DNA of 8,852 nt from Methanomicrobia archaeon (GCA_011372835.1 DSAJ01000174.1:1-8852), one strand, 5' to 3'; positions 1-6,533 are shown, counted from the first letter of the stretch. The notes: generated by a model not told the origin, from the sequence alone. Made by a program: numbers and translations.

Positions 1-329
1 GCCCCGACGTGGTCGACGACATCCTCGGCGTTGCCAGGCCGCAGTACCGCGCATATGACATGGGCGCCTATGAATATGTGGCAAAGAGCACCTGGTCGCC
101 CGTCTCGATCATGCCCCTTGCGCGAACGCAGCTGGCACATGTCCTTGAGGAATGGAACGCGCTGTCCGAGCAGCTGCCCGAGGAGCCAAGCGACGAGATG
201 ACCGAGCTCATCGAGCGCATCCAGGAACATATGGGAAACGCGACAGGACTGGCAAATCCAATCTACGCATCTGGCGAGCTTGCAAAGGCGCTCTCGCTCA
301 TGGGCGAGCTATCGGCGCTCCTCGCATAG
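1..329 (+). CDS. C-terminal part of a beta-helix surface protein (5' end outside window)
   Basis: The reading frame is open from the window edge (first whole codon at 3) to a TAG at 327-329, so this is the tail of a longer gene. Near its start it reads ARPQYRAYDMGAYEYV. The D-[IM]-G-A-Y-E-[YW] signature is typical of the last coil of right-handed parallel beta-helix (choice-of-anchor Q / polymorphic membrane protein-like) extracellular proteins, which are common as adhesin-like proteins in gut and sediment methanogens. The remaining ~85 residues are Ala/Leu/Glu-rich, predicted helical, and end in SLMGELSALLA; they may be a small helical-bundle module. No transmembrane anchor or sorting motif is visible at the C-terminus. 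The TAG is followed immediately by TAA (330-332), and a terminator follows. Location at the cell surface is inferred from the family. Substrate or partner is unknown. Confidence 0.7.
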   Translation, partial: PDVVDDILGVARPQYRAYDMGAYEYVAKSTWSPVSIMPLARTQLAHVLEEWNALSEQLPEEPSDEMTELIERIQEHMGNATGLANPIYASGELAKALSLMGELSALLA

Positions 330-340
330 TAAACCCGCAA

Positions 341-371
341 GCAGCCCTCCAGGGCTGCACATCTTTTATTT
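341..371 (+). terminator. Hairpin plus T-tract terminator of the beta-helix gene
   Basis: GCAGCCCT (341-348) and AGGGCTGC (351-358) are perfect inverted copies, forming a stem of 7 bp with a TCCA loop. TTTTATTT (364-371) follows. It lies 12 nt after the TAG and faces the end of the minus-strand methyltransferase gene. Confidence 0.75.
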
Positions 372-483
372 GCATACCGTTATATCCAACAGGATAATTT
401 TTCTATTTGGTTCTATTACACAAATAGTATGGATTGGCTGCTCTCCTTACAATAATGCTTTTTTCTTAAAGGAATTGAAAAAA

Positions 484-507
484 AGTGGATAAAAAAAAGC
501 GAAAAAG
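484..507 (-). terminator. Oligo-T terminator of the CoM methyltransferase gene
   Basis: Read on the minus strand, the sequence just past the TAA of the methyltransferase gene (513-515) contains TTTTT, then a run of eight T, then further T residues. T-runs of this type right after stop codons are common 3'-end signals in archaea. No strong stem precedes it. Confidence 0.5.
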
Positions 508-512
508 GACCC

Positions 513-1541
513 TTAGAGGTCGTAGTAGTCATTTCGCGCAATGACCATCGCCTTGCAGTTGTCAACGGGTGATGTCGGTGCGAGTCCGCAGCCCGGCGCA
601 AGGACGTCCGTACCCTTTTGCAGCGCCATTGCCGACTCGTCGAGCACTTCCGTTGGCGTGCCCCGAAAGATCGTCTGCGATGTTGAGACGTTGCCCACGA
701 TGCGCGTCTTGTTCTGGAATGCACGCTTCGCCTCGGCCAGGTCGGTCTTCTCCTCGATGCTTATCGCCGCAAACCCCGTCTGTGCAAGCTGGGGCAAGAT
801 CGCCGTCACGTCGCCGCAGATGTGGAGCACAACATCGCCGTTAAGCCGTGAACTCATATCCTGATAACGGGGCAGGATGAGGCGCTCGAAGTCGCGCGGG
901 CTGAGCAGGTCTGGCGATGCCACCGGGTCGAGCAGAGCGAAGACGTCGGCACCGGCGTCAAAGAGTGCGTTGGCATACTCGACGACCACATCGGTCGCAT
1001 AGTCGACGTAGCGCTCGATGACATCGCGCTTCTTGATAGACCATTTCATGAACGTCGTGACCTCGAGCAGGTCGCTTGCCACGGTGATCGGGCCCTCCGC
1101 TCCGGCGATGATGGGGACGGTGCCGTCGCCGTCGCGTGCAAGCATGCGAATCGATTCCAGCACGACGGGTATGCGTCCACGCTCAAACAGGTCGTCGGGG
1201 ACCTCTGCTGGGATGTTTTCTGACTCCTTCTTGTACGGATGGCTCTTGATCGATGGCTGGCGCGTCTTGCTGCCCTCGGTCACCTCGCAGCCCAGTGCCT
1301 CGAGGAGCACGGTGAGGCAGTAAGGCACGCGCAGCCCCTCGAATCCGATGATGTCATAGGCCGCTCGTGCAAGCGCCGTCATCTTCTCAGGGTCTCTGTG
1401 CGCCTCGGGCCACGCAGCACCAGTCGCATCCATGAGTTCCTCGATCCCTGTCTGCGTGATGGAGGCCACGGGGGTGATGTCGACATCATCGCCCCGGATG
1501 GCGGCGATGAGCCTGTCCTTTTGTGTCATAGTGTCAACCAT
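513..1541 (-). CDS. MtaA/MtbA-like methyl-corrinoid:coenzyme M methyltransferase
   Basis: This 342-residue UroD-fold (TIM-barrel) protein has the length of methanogen MtaA/MtbA, which move a methyl group from a Co(III)-methyl corrinoid protein to the thiol of coenzyme M in the cytoplasm. The zinc site typical of the family is visible: His240 and Cys242 in LHICGD, and Cys318 in APGCGLAP. Other family segments are GAEGPITVAS (about 147-156), LLDPVASPDLLSP (203-215) and RIVGNVST (280-287). The TAA is at 513-515. The ATG at 1541 is favoured because a TATA-like tract lies about 30 nt upstream, giving an almost leaderless mRNA; the in-frame ATG at 1529 is possible, as family N-termini often begin near MTQKDRLIAAI. 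No good Shine-Dalgarno site is seen for either. It follows a corrinoid/UroD operon by 68 nt on the same strand, so it probably accepts methyl groups from that corrinoid protein. Whether it is methanol- or methylamine-type (MtaA or MtbA) cannot be decided by eye. Confidence 0.88.
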   Translation of the reverse strand: MVDTMTQKDRLIAAIRGDDVDITPVASITQTGIEELMDATGAAWPEAHRDPEKMTALARAAYDIIGFEGLRVPYCLTVLLEALGCEVTEGSKTRQPSIKSHPYKKESENIPAEVPDDLFERGRIPVVLESIRMLARDGDGTVPIIAGAEGPITVASDLLEVTTFMKWSIKKRDVIERYVDYATDVVVEYANALFDAGADVFALLDPVASPDLLSPRDFERLILPRYQDMSSRLNGDVVLHICGDVTAILPQLAQTGFAAISIEEKTDLAEAKRAFQNKTRIVGNVSTSQTIFRGTPTEVLDESAMALQKGTDVLAPGCGLAPTSPVDNCKAMVIARNDYYDL

Positions 1542-1567
1542 AGTACCACATCAACTCGTAACGTTCC

Positions 1568-1579
1568 AATAAAAAATAA
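1568..1579 (-). promoter_or_regulatory. TATA-like element upstream of the CoM methyltransferase gene
   Basis: On the minus strand the tract TTATTTTTTATT is centred about 32 nt before the ATG at 1541. At the usual archaeal distance of about 26 nt, transcription would start within 5-8 nt of the ATG, which fits a leaderless mRNA and the lack of a Shine-Dalgarno site. The tract also adjoins the T-rich end signal of the upstream operon, so it may be only part of that. Confidence 0.4.
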
Positions 1580-1580
1580 G

Positions 1581-1609
1581 CGGAAAGATAAAGAAAAAAA
1601 GAGGGAAGA
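1581..1609 (-). terminator. T-rich 3'-end signal of the corrinoid/UroD operon
   Basis: Directly after the TGA (1610-1612), the minus strand is a nearly unbroken pyrimidine tract with a run of seven T. No hairpin is obvious. This matches archaeal oligo-T termination; partial read-through into the next methyltransferase gene is possible. Confidence 0.45.
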
Positions 1610-2683
1610 TCAGTCGTATCTTCCGTACTTCTCTGCAGCGTCCATCATTGCCATGACCTTGATAGGGGGTGCAAGCGGCGGGAACTCGCATCCTGGCGCG
1701 AGGACGAATCCGTTCGGGCTGTCCTTTCCTGCCTCGATGTTCTCCTTGCAGAGCCTGACGACGTCCTCGTAGCTCTTGTACTGGATCGATGGTGGGTCGA
1801 CGTTGCCGCAGATGATGTCGTGGTCGCCGAAGTTGTCGATCTGGTCCTGGATAGGCGTCTCGGGGCCAAAGAGCCAGAAGTAGCGGCCTTCCCAGTTGAG
1901 CTTCTTCCTGAGCTCGACGTAGTAGGGGATGTTGAGGTTCTGGTCCGCACACGGGTGCATGAGCACTGCTGGCATGCCAAGCTCCTTGATCTTCTTGTGA
2001 AGCTTTTCCATGTAGGGGTATGCGAACTCCTTGAACTGCTTGGGCGAGAGGATCGTGTTTGCCTCGACGGGTCCTCCGTCAAAGGGCATGCAGTGCTCGG
2101 GACCGTACGTCTCTGCGAAATACTCGAGCGCATTGACGAACATGTCGCTTACCTTCTCGAGGAGCAAATGGACCGCCTTTGGTTCCTTGAAGATCCATTT
2201 GAGGAATAGCGACGTCTCCGCAACGACCGACGAGGCGGTGAACGTGCTGCCTGTCTGAATGGTGGCGGGCATGCCCATTGCGACGCATCGCTTGGCGACC
2301 TTGTCCGACTCCTTGAACCCTCCGGGAAGCTCCTTCTCGAACGTCGGGACCTCGAGATTCTCGATGTCCTCGATGCTCATCACGGGATGTTTCGTGACGG
2401 AGGGTGCGCTGTGTCCCTTGCCGTACGGGAACATGACCTCCCCTCCGAACTCCCAAGGCCCTAACGACGCATATCCGTACATGGGCGTCTGTTCATATCC
2501 GTGCAGGCGCATGGAGTTGAACATCGCGTCGAAGCACTTGTCCCCGTCCGCATAGATGTCTCCTATCGATACGCCCGTTATCTGGGCGGAGTACCCGAGT
2601 ATGAAGGGTACGACCGGTACCCTGTCGGGCTTTTCGCCCATCATCACGGCGCCCATCCTCTCTGGTGGTGTCATTCGTGCCAT
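1610..2683 (-). CDS. Divergent zinc-type UroD-family methyltransferase, substrate unknown
   Basis: This 357-residue UroD-fold protein is encoded directly behind the corrinoid gene. It opens with MTPPERMGAVMMGEKPDRVP, the family N-terminus. It keeps a zinc-type triad: His243 and Cys245 (in LMHPCADQN) and Cys332 (in LAPGCEFPP), numbered from the start used here. The Cys-Cys spacing (86 residues between) is longer than in the neighbouring MtaA-like protein (75), and surrounding motifs differ (PFDGGPVEANTILSP, CGNVDPPSIQYKSYEDV). It is therefore a different subgroup. It may act as a methyl-donor:corrinoid methyltransferase, as in O- or S-demethylating systems that use UroD homologues, or as a second corrinoid:thiol methyltransferase. 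A true uroporphyrinogen decarboxylase is unlikely given the zinc triad and corrinoid neighbour. GGAGG at 2691-2695 is 7 nt before the ATG at 2683, but only 1 nt before the alternative ATG at 2689, which would overlap the corrinoid stop as ATGA. Confidence 0.85.
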   Translation of the reverse strand: MARMTPPERMGAVMMGEKPDRVPVVPFILGYSAQITGVSIGDIYADGDKCFDAMFNSMRLHGYEQTPMYGYASLGPWEFGGEVMFPYGKGHSAPSVTKHPVMSIEDIENLEVPTFEKELPGGFKESDKVAKRCVAMGMPATIQTGSTFTASSVVAETSLFLKWIFKEPKAVHLLLEKVSDMFVNALEYFAETYGPEHCMPFDGGPVEANTILSPKQFKEFAYPYMEKLHKKIKELGMPAVLMHPCADQNLNIPYYVELRKKLNWEGRYFWLFGPETPIQDQIDNFGDHDIICGNVDPPSIQYKSYEDVVRLCKENIEAGKDSPNGFVLAPGCEFPPLAPPIKVMAMMDAAEKYGRYD

Positions 2684-2685
2684 TT

Positions 2686-3327
2686 TCATGCCTCCGTTAA
2701 TTTCTTGGCGATGCGGACTGCCGCGACCGCGTCCTTGCCATATCCTGCCGCACCGATATTGTCTGCAAAGTCCTGGCTGATCGGTGCGCCACCGACGATC
2801 GTCTTTGCGCCGGAATGCTGCTCTTTGAGCCCCTCGATGACCGGTTCCATGTTCATCATGCTTGTCGTCATGAGCGCGGAGATGGCCACGAGCTTGGCGT
2901 TATGTTCGACAGCCTTCTCGACGAAGGTCTCGACGGGCACGTCGCGTCCCACGTCGATAATGTTGAATCCCGCGACGTCAAGCATCATCTTGACAAGATT
3001 CTTGCCGATGTCGTGGATGTCACCCTGTGCGACGCCGATGATGATCGTCGCCGGTTTGGCAACGGTGTCATCGACCTTCAAGTGCGGTCTGAGTATGTCG
3101 ATTGCCGCATACATGGCATCGGCTGAGAGAAGGATCTCCGGTACGAACATTTCCTTTGCCTCGTACCTGTCGCTTACCTCTGCCATGCCCTTGTTGCATC
3201 CCTGCATGATCGCATCATACGGGTCGATGCCGGTGTCCAGCGCCTCCTGGGCGAGGCGAGCTGTTTCATCCTCGTCGCCATCGATGACGGCGTCGGCCAA
3301 TTTTTTAAAAAGAGTTTCTTTATCCAT
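2686..3327 (-). CDS. Corrinoid (cobalamin-binding) methyl carrier protein, MtbC/MtmC/MttC-like
   Basis: This 213-residue protein is the two-domain corrinoid carrier of methyl-transfer systems; the cobalt is methylated by one methyltransferase and demethylated by another in the cytoplasm. Residues ~1-85 form the helical cap domain (KKLADAVIDGDEDETARLAQ, then EILLSADAMYAAIDILRPHL). From ~90 on is the Rossmann-like B12 domain with the D-x-H-x-x-G motif in GDIHDIGKNLVKMM (Asp103, lower axial ligand His105, Gly108), then ALMTTSMMNMEPVIEGLK and IVGGAPIS. Length is normal for the family. The ATG at 3327 is chosen because GGAGG (3336-3340) is 8 nt upstream and residues from MDKETLFKKLADAV match family N-termini; GTG 3342 and ATG 3333 are too close to or include that site. 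The stop touches the next gene, a UroD-family methyltransferase, so the two are probably translationally coupled. The adjacent gene is neither MtaB- nor MtmB/MtbB/MttB-like, so the methyl donor is unknown. Confidence 0.93.
   Translation of the reverse strand: MDKETLFKKLADAVIDGDEDETARLAQEALDTGIDPYDAIMQGCNKGMAEVSDRYEAKEMFVPEILLSADAMYAAIDILRPHLKVDDTVAKPATIIIGVAQGDIHDIGKNLVKMMLDVAGFNIIDVGRDVPVETFVEKAVEHNAKLVAISALMTTSMMNMEPVIEGLKEQHSGAKTIVGGAPISQDFADNIGAAGYGKDAVAAVRIAKKLTEA
2691..2695 (-). promoter_or_regulatory. Shine-Dalgarno site deciding the UroD-family start
   Basis: GGAGG lies inside the last codons of the corrinoid gene. It is 7 nt from the ATG at 2683 and 1 nt from the ATG at 2689, so the downstream ATG is preferred. 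Confidence 0.6.
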
Positions 3328-3335
3328 ATCCATGT

Positions 3336-3340
3336 CCTCC
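3336..3340 (-). promoter_or_regulatory. Shine-Dalgarno site of the corrinoid gene
   Basis: GGAGG is 8 nt before the ATG at 3327, 2 nt before ATG 3333, and overlaps GTG 3342. It selects 3327 as the start. Confidence 0.65.
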
Positions 3341-3375
3341 ACCTTGGGATGGGTGTGAAACTAATCTGCACTTAG

Positions 3376-3385
3376 TTGTTAAATA
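3376..3385 (-). promoter_or_regulatory. TATA box of the corrinoid/UroD operon
   Basis: On the minus strand, TATTTAACAA is centred near 3381. This predicts a start of transcription near 3354 and a leader of about 27 nt that contains the GGAGG site. A dyad (3394-3408) lies just upstream. Confidence 0.5.
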
Positions 3386-3393
3386 GCTTCTTG

Positions 3394-3414
3394 TGGATAA
3401 TCTATCCATGATAG
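3394..3414. promoter_or_regulatory. Overlapping dyads upstream of the corrinoid operon TATA box (candidate operator)
   Basis: TGGATA-ATC-TATCCA (3394-3408) is a 6-3-6 inverted repeat, and CTATC-CAT-GATAG (3402-3414) is a second 5-3-5 repeat sharing half of it. They sit 9 nt upstream of the TATA box, where archaeal activators or repressors often bind. The regulator is not known. Confidence 0.35.
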
Positions 3415-3608
3415 AAACGGTGCCATTATATCACTCAAATCTGAATTTGTGCATGCTTTTTCATTCCAAATAGTATACTATTCACTCGGATCACCGTTTA
3501 GCATAAACGTCTCATTGATGCCATTTAATCGTGGACACGGACAATTCGTCGTGATCGATGGTTCCTTACACCTCATCAGTCCAACGAAAAAACAAAAAAA
3601 CCAAAAGG

Positions 3609-3616
3609 TTTATAAA
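3609..3616 (+). promoter_or_regulatory. TATA box of the proS-proC operon
   Basis: TTTATAAA is preceded by an A-rich, BRE-like stretch (CCAAAAGG). The predicted start of transcription is near 3639, leaving a leader of about 106 nt before proS. Weaker A/T boxes closer to the gene (around 3665-3672 and 3690-3697) could give shorter leaders. Confidence 0.5.
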
Positions 3617-3646
3617 GTGTTTTGGGCATCTCCTTTCATGCTTTCC

Positions 3647-3709
3647 GTACAGCTTCAAAGGCGGGATTTATTTCCAGGTGAGTAACACTCTTATTTTCAC
3701 GAGCTGTAC
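3647..3709 (+). other. Long-range stem in the proS leader
   Basis: GTACAGCTT (3647-3655) pairs with GAGCTGTAC (3701-3709): eight Watson-Crick pairs and one G-U pair closing a 45-nt loop. It would lie wholly in the predicted 5' leader, about 36 nt before the start codon. Function is unknown; no match to a named riboswitch was recognised. Confidence 0.3.
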
Positions 3710-3745
3710 CGCAAGCGTCATGTTCATATTTTCCGGTGATATTCT

Positions 3746-5182
3746 ATGAGCGAGGATGAAGGCATTACTGTGAAGAAGGATGAGAACTATTCTGAGTGGT
3801 ACAATCAGGTCGTTTTGCGCGCTGAACTTGCTGACTTTTCACCCGTGAAGGGCTGCATGGTCATACGCCCCTACGGATACCGCATATGGGAGAAGATACA
3901 GTCCTACCTCGACGGGCGCATCAAGGAGACGGGGCACATGAACGCGTACTTTCCCCTGTTCATTCCCGAAAGCCTCCTTACGAAGGAGTCCGAACACGTC
4001 GAGGGATTCTCCCCCGAGGTGGCATGGGTGACCCATGGAGGCGACACGAAGCTCGAGGAGCGCCTTGCAATCAGACCCACGTCCGAGACGATCATGTACA
4101 CGATGTATGCGAAGTGGGTCCGTTCGTACCGCGACCTTCCCCTGCTCATCAATCAGTGGGCAAACGTCGTGCGCTGGGAGACGAAGATGACCAAGCTCTT
4201 CATGCGCACCCGCGAGTTCCTCTGGCAGGAGGGCCATACCGTGCACGCCACCGACGAGGAGGCCGCAGAGGAGGTCATTCGGATGCTTCATGTTTACAAG
4301 GACGTCTACGAGCACATGCTCGCGATCCCCGTCATCATCGGCACCAAGACCGACAAGGAGAAGTTCGCCGGTGCGAAGTACACCACGACATGCGAGCTGC
4401 TGATGCCCGACAAGCGCGCGGTGCAGGGCGGGACGTCGCACCACCTGGGGCAGAACTTCTCGAAGGTCTTTGACATCTCGTTTACCGATAAGGACGAGCA
4501 GCAAAAGTATGCATGGAACACGTCGTGGGGCCTGAGCACGAGGACGATCGCTTCGCTTATCATGATGCATGGCGACGACAAGGGCCTTGTGCTGCCTCCG
4601 TCCGTCGCACCCATCTCCGCGGTCATCGTGCCCATCATCTTCAAGAAGGACAGGGAGGCCGTGCTCGAGGCGGCACGTTCGCTTCGCGACGCGCTCTCGG
4701 GCCTTGTCGTCGAACTCGACGACCGCGAGGAGTATTCGGCAGGCTACAAGTTCAACCACTGGGAGGTGCGCGGCGTGCCCGTCAGGATCGAGATAGGCCC
4801 GCGAGACGTCAAGAACGGCCAGGTCGTCTTCGTCCGCCGTGATACCGGTACCAAGCGCTCTGTGCCCATTGCCGACGTCTCCGACGAGCTGAGGCGCGAG
4901 CTCGACGACGTGCAGACCGCGATGTATGAGCGCGCACACACTTTCCTCACGGAGAACACGCACGTCGTTGAAGACTACGACACGTTCATGCGCCTCATGA
5001 GCGAGAACGGTGGGGGCATGCTCAAGGTGCAGTGGTGTGGCAGCACGGGCTGCGAGGAGGCCATCAAGGATGAGACGGGCGCTACGTCGTCGTGCATACC
5101 CTTCGGCGAGGAACCGAGCGGCACATGCATCTACTGCGGCGAGCCCGCCCGGGAGGTCGTCTACTTTGCCAAACACTACTGA
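3746..5182 (+). CDS. proS: Prolyl-tRNA synthetase, archaeal type
   Basis: This 478-residue class II synthetase joins proline to tRNA-Pro in the cytoplasm. Length and layout are those of the archaeal/eukaryotic type. The catalytic core has an early RPYGYRIWEKIQ segment (41-52), the ATP/Pro-site loop IRPTSETIMY (109-118), motif 2 around FMRTREFLWQEGHT (152-165), the QGGTSHHLGQNF loop (227-238) and motif 3 GLSTRTIASLIMMHGDD (272-288, Arg276). An anticodon-binding domain follows (about 290-395). The C-terminal zinc domain carries Cys431, Cys436, Cys450, Cys461 and Cys464 and ends in AKHY with the terminal Tyr seen in this type. There is no bacterial-type editing insertion. The ATG at 3746 is preceded by GGTGAT (3735-3740) with 5-nt spacing. 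proC follows after 40 nt on the same strand, tying charging of proline to its synthesis. The ATG also overlaps the TGA of a possible tiny leader ORF. Confidence 0.97.
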   Translation: MSEDEGITVKKDENYSEWYNQVVLRAELADFSPVKGCMVIRPYGYRIWEKIQSYLDGRIKETGHMNAYFPLFIPESLLTKESEHVEGFSPEVAWVTHGGDTKLEERLAIRPTSETIMYTMYAKWVRSYRDLPLLINQWANVVRWETKMTKLFMRTREFLWQEGHTVHATDEEAAEEVIRMLHVYKDVYEHMLAIPVIIGTKTDKEKFAGAKYTTTCELLMPDKRAVQGGTSHHLGQNFSKVFDISFTDKDEQQKYAWNTSWGLSTRTIASLIMMHGDDKGLVLPPSVAPISAVIVPIIFKKDREAVLEAARSLRDALSGLVVELDDREEYSAGYKFNHWEVRGVPVRIEIGPRDVKNGQVVFVRRDTGTKRSVPIADVSDELRRELDDVQTAMYERAHTFLTENTHVVEDYDTFMRLMSENGGGMLKVQWCGSTGCEEAIKDETGATSSCIPFGEEPSGTCIYCGEPAREVVYFAKHY

Positions 5183-5222
5183 TACCGGATGCGACGACGT
5201 GGGTGCCGAGGACCTTCCCGCC

Positions 5223-6011
<789 letters not shown>

Positions 6012-6023
6012 TCAAGCATATTT

Positions 6024-6053
6024 AGGCGATTCCACGCCTCTCTTCCTCTTTTC
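6024..6053 (+). terminator. Terminator after proC
   Basis: AGGCG (6024-6028) and CGCCT (6035-6039) form a 5-bp stem with a 6-nt loop, followed by a pyrimidine-rich tract with TTTT (6049-6052). It begins 12 nt after the proC stop. Confidence 0.45.
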
Positions 6054-6141
6054 TCGCTATGATTGTCACCATGGCTTGTATGTCACGTGTTTTAATTCCG
6101 CGACCCTTGCATGCCATAGGGCGGCGCACTGAGAACAATAA

Positions 6142-6159
6142 GACTTTGCACACAAAGTC
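6142..6159 (-). terminator. Hairpin downstream of the putative gene remnant
   Basis: GACTTTG (6142-6148) and CAAAGTC (6153-6159) form a perfect 7-bp stem with a 4-nt loop. On the minus strand it lies 8 nt past the TGA at 6168-6170 and is followed by TTATTGTT; on the plus strand it is followed by a tract with TTTT. It could act in either direction. Confidence 0.4.
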
Positions 6160-6167
6160 GTATCTTT

Positions 6168-6414
6168 TCATGTGCATTCGCACGCAGTGCCAAGCGGCAT
6201 GCGCACCGGATGCAAGCTGACATCCTCTATCCCTTCCGCAAGCGCATTGGGGAATGCTTTTCTCTGTATGTTGTATGCTGTATGCGGCGTTCACGCCAGC
6301 GTTGACAACGCTGCCGTCCCCGGCGACAAACAGCCCTCTTTTGACGCGCCGCCCCTCAGCGCTACCTGGCGCGTTCGGTGCGCGTGCACGACAGTTACTG
6401 GGATGAGAACGCAT
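6168..6414 (-). pseudogene. Possible 3' remnant of a decayed gene, unidentified
   Basis: The stretch has the GC content of coding DNA, not of the AT-rich gaps around it. On the minus strand one frame reads RRVKRGLFVAGDGSVVNAG, then VNAAYSIQHTEKSIP. A one-base shift at the CCCC run (6249-6252) continues as NALAEGIEDVSLHPVRMPLG and ends at the TGA at 6168-6170, with a hairpin 8 nt later. The G-L-F-V-A-G-D segment loosely resembles the C-terminal FAD-binding G-D motif of flavoprotein oxidoreductases, but the family is not established. No start codon with a ribosome site or promoter is visible upstream, so only a C-terminal piece would remain. A chance open stretch is the main alternative. Confidence 0.25.
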
Positions 6415-6533
6415 ATAGTAAATATGTGAGGAATAGCGTATAACAATGGGGAAAGAAGGATAGAACTTTATGTTCAGTCGACAGGGCCCGCATGTTCTAT
6501 GTTGCCTTTATGTGCAAAGTCGAATAATAAGAA

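Larger units (their letters stand above)
3328..3745. other. Divergent intergenic region between corrinoid operon and proS
   Basis: This is 418 nt of AT-rich DNA without a convincing gene. It holds the corrinoid promoter with its dyads (3376-3414), a perfect 14-bp palindrome AATAGTATACTATT (3469-3482), a 6-3-6 dyad CGTTTA-GCA-TAAACG (3495-3509), an A-rich tract (3586-3606), the proS TATA box (3609-3616) and a proS leader of about 106 nt with a long-range stem (3647-3655 with 3701-3709). Confidence 0.7.

Noticed and set aside
403..427. Inverted repeat CTATTTG/CAAATAG with an 11-nt loop
   Set aside because: A short AT-rich repeat in an AT-rich gap, without a T-tract or clear gene relation; easily chance.
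513..3342. In-frame amber codons marking pyrrolysine methyltransferases (MtmB, MtbB, MttB)
   Set aside because: All genes of the cluster are open without internal TAG, and neither UroD protein belongs to those families.
3449..3685. 78-codon plus-strand frame in the gap before proS
   Set aside because: It is AT-rich, has no ribosome site, runs over the proS TATA box and shows no domain features.
5010..5222. Long N-terminal extension of proC inside proS
   Set aside because: It overlaps the proS zinc domain in another frame, and P5C reductases begin a few residues before the Rossmann glycine motif, as with the ATG at 5223.
6172..6429. 85-codon plus-strand frame in the proC-glyS gap
   Set aside because: No ribosome site or promoter was seen, the composition is odd (Cys/Met/Ser-rich), and the minus-strand reading of the same DNA is more protein-like.
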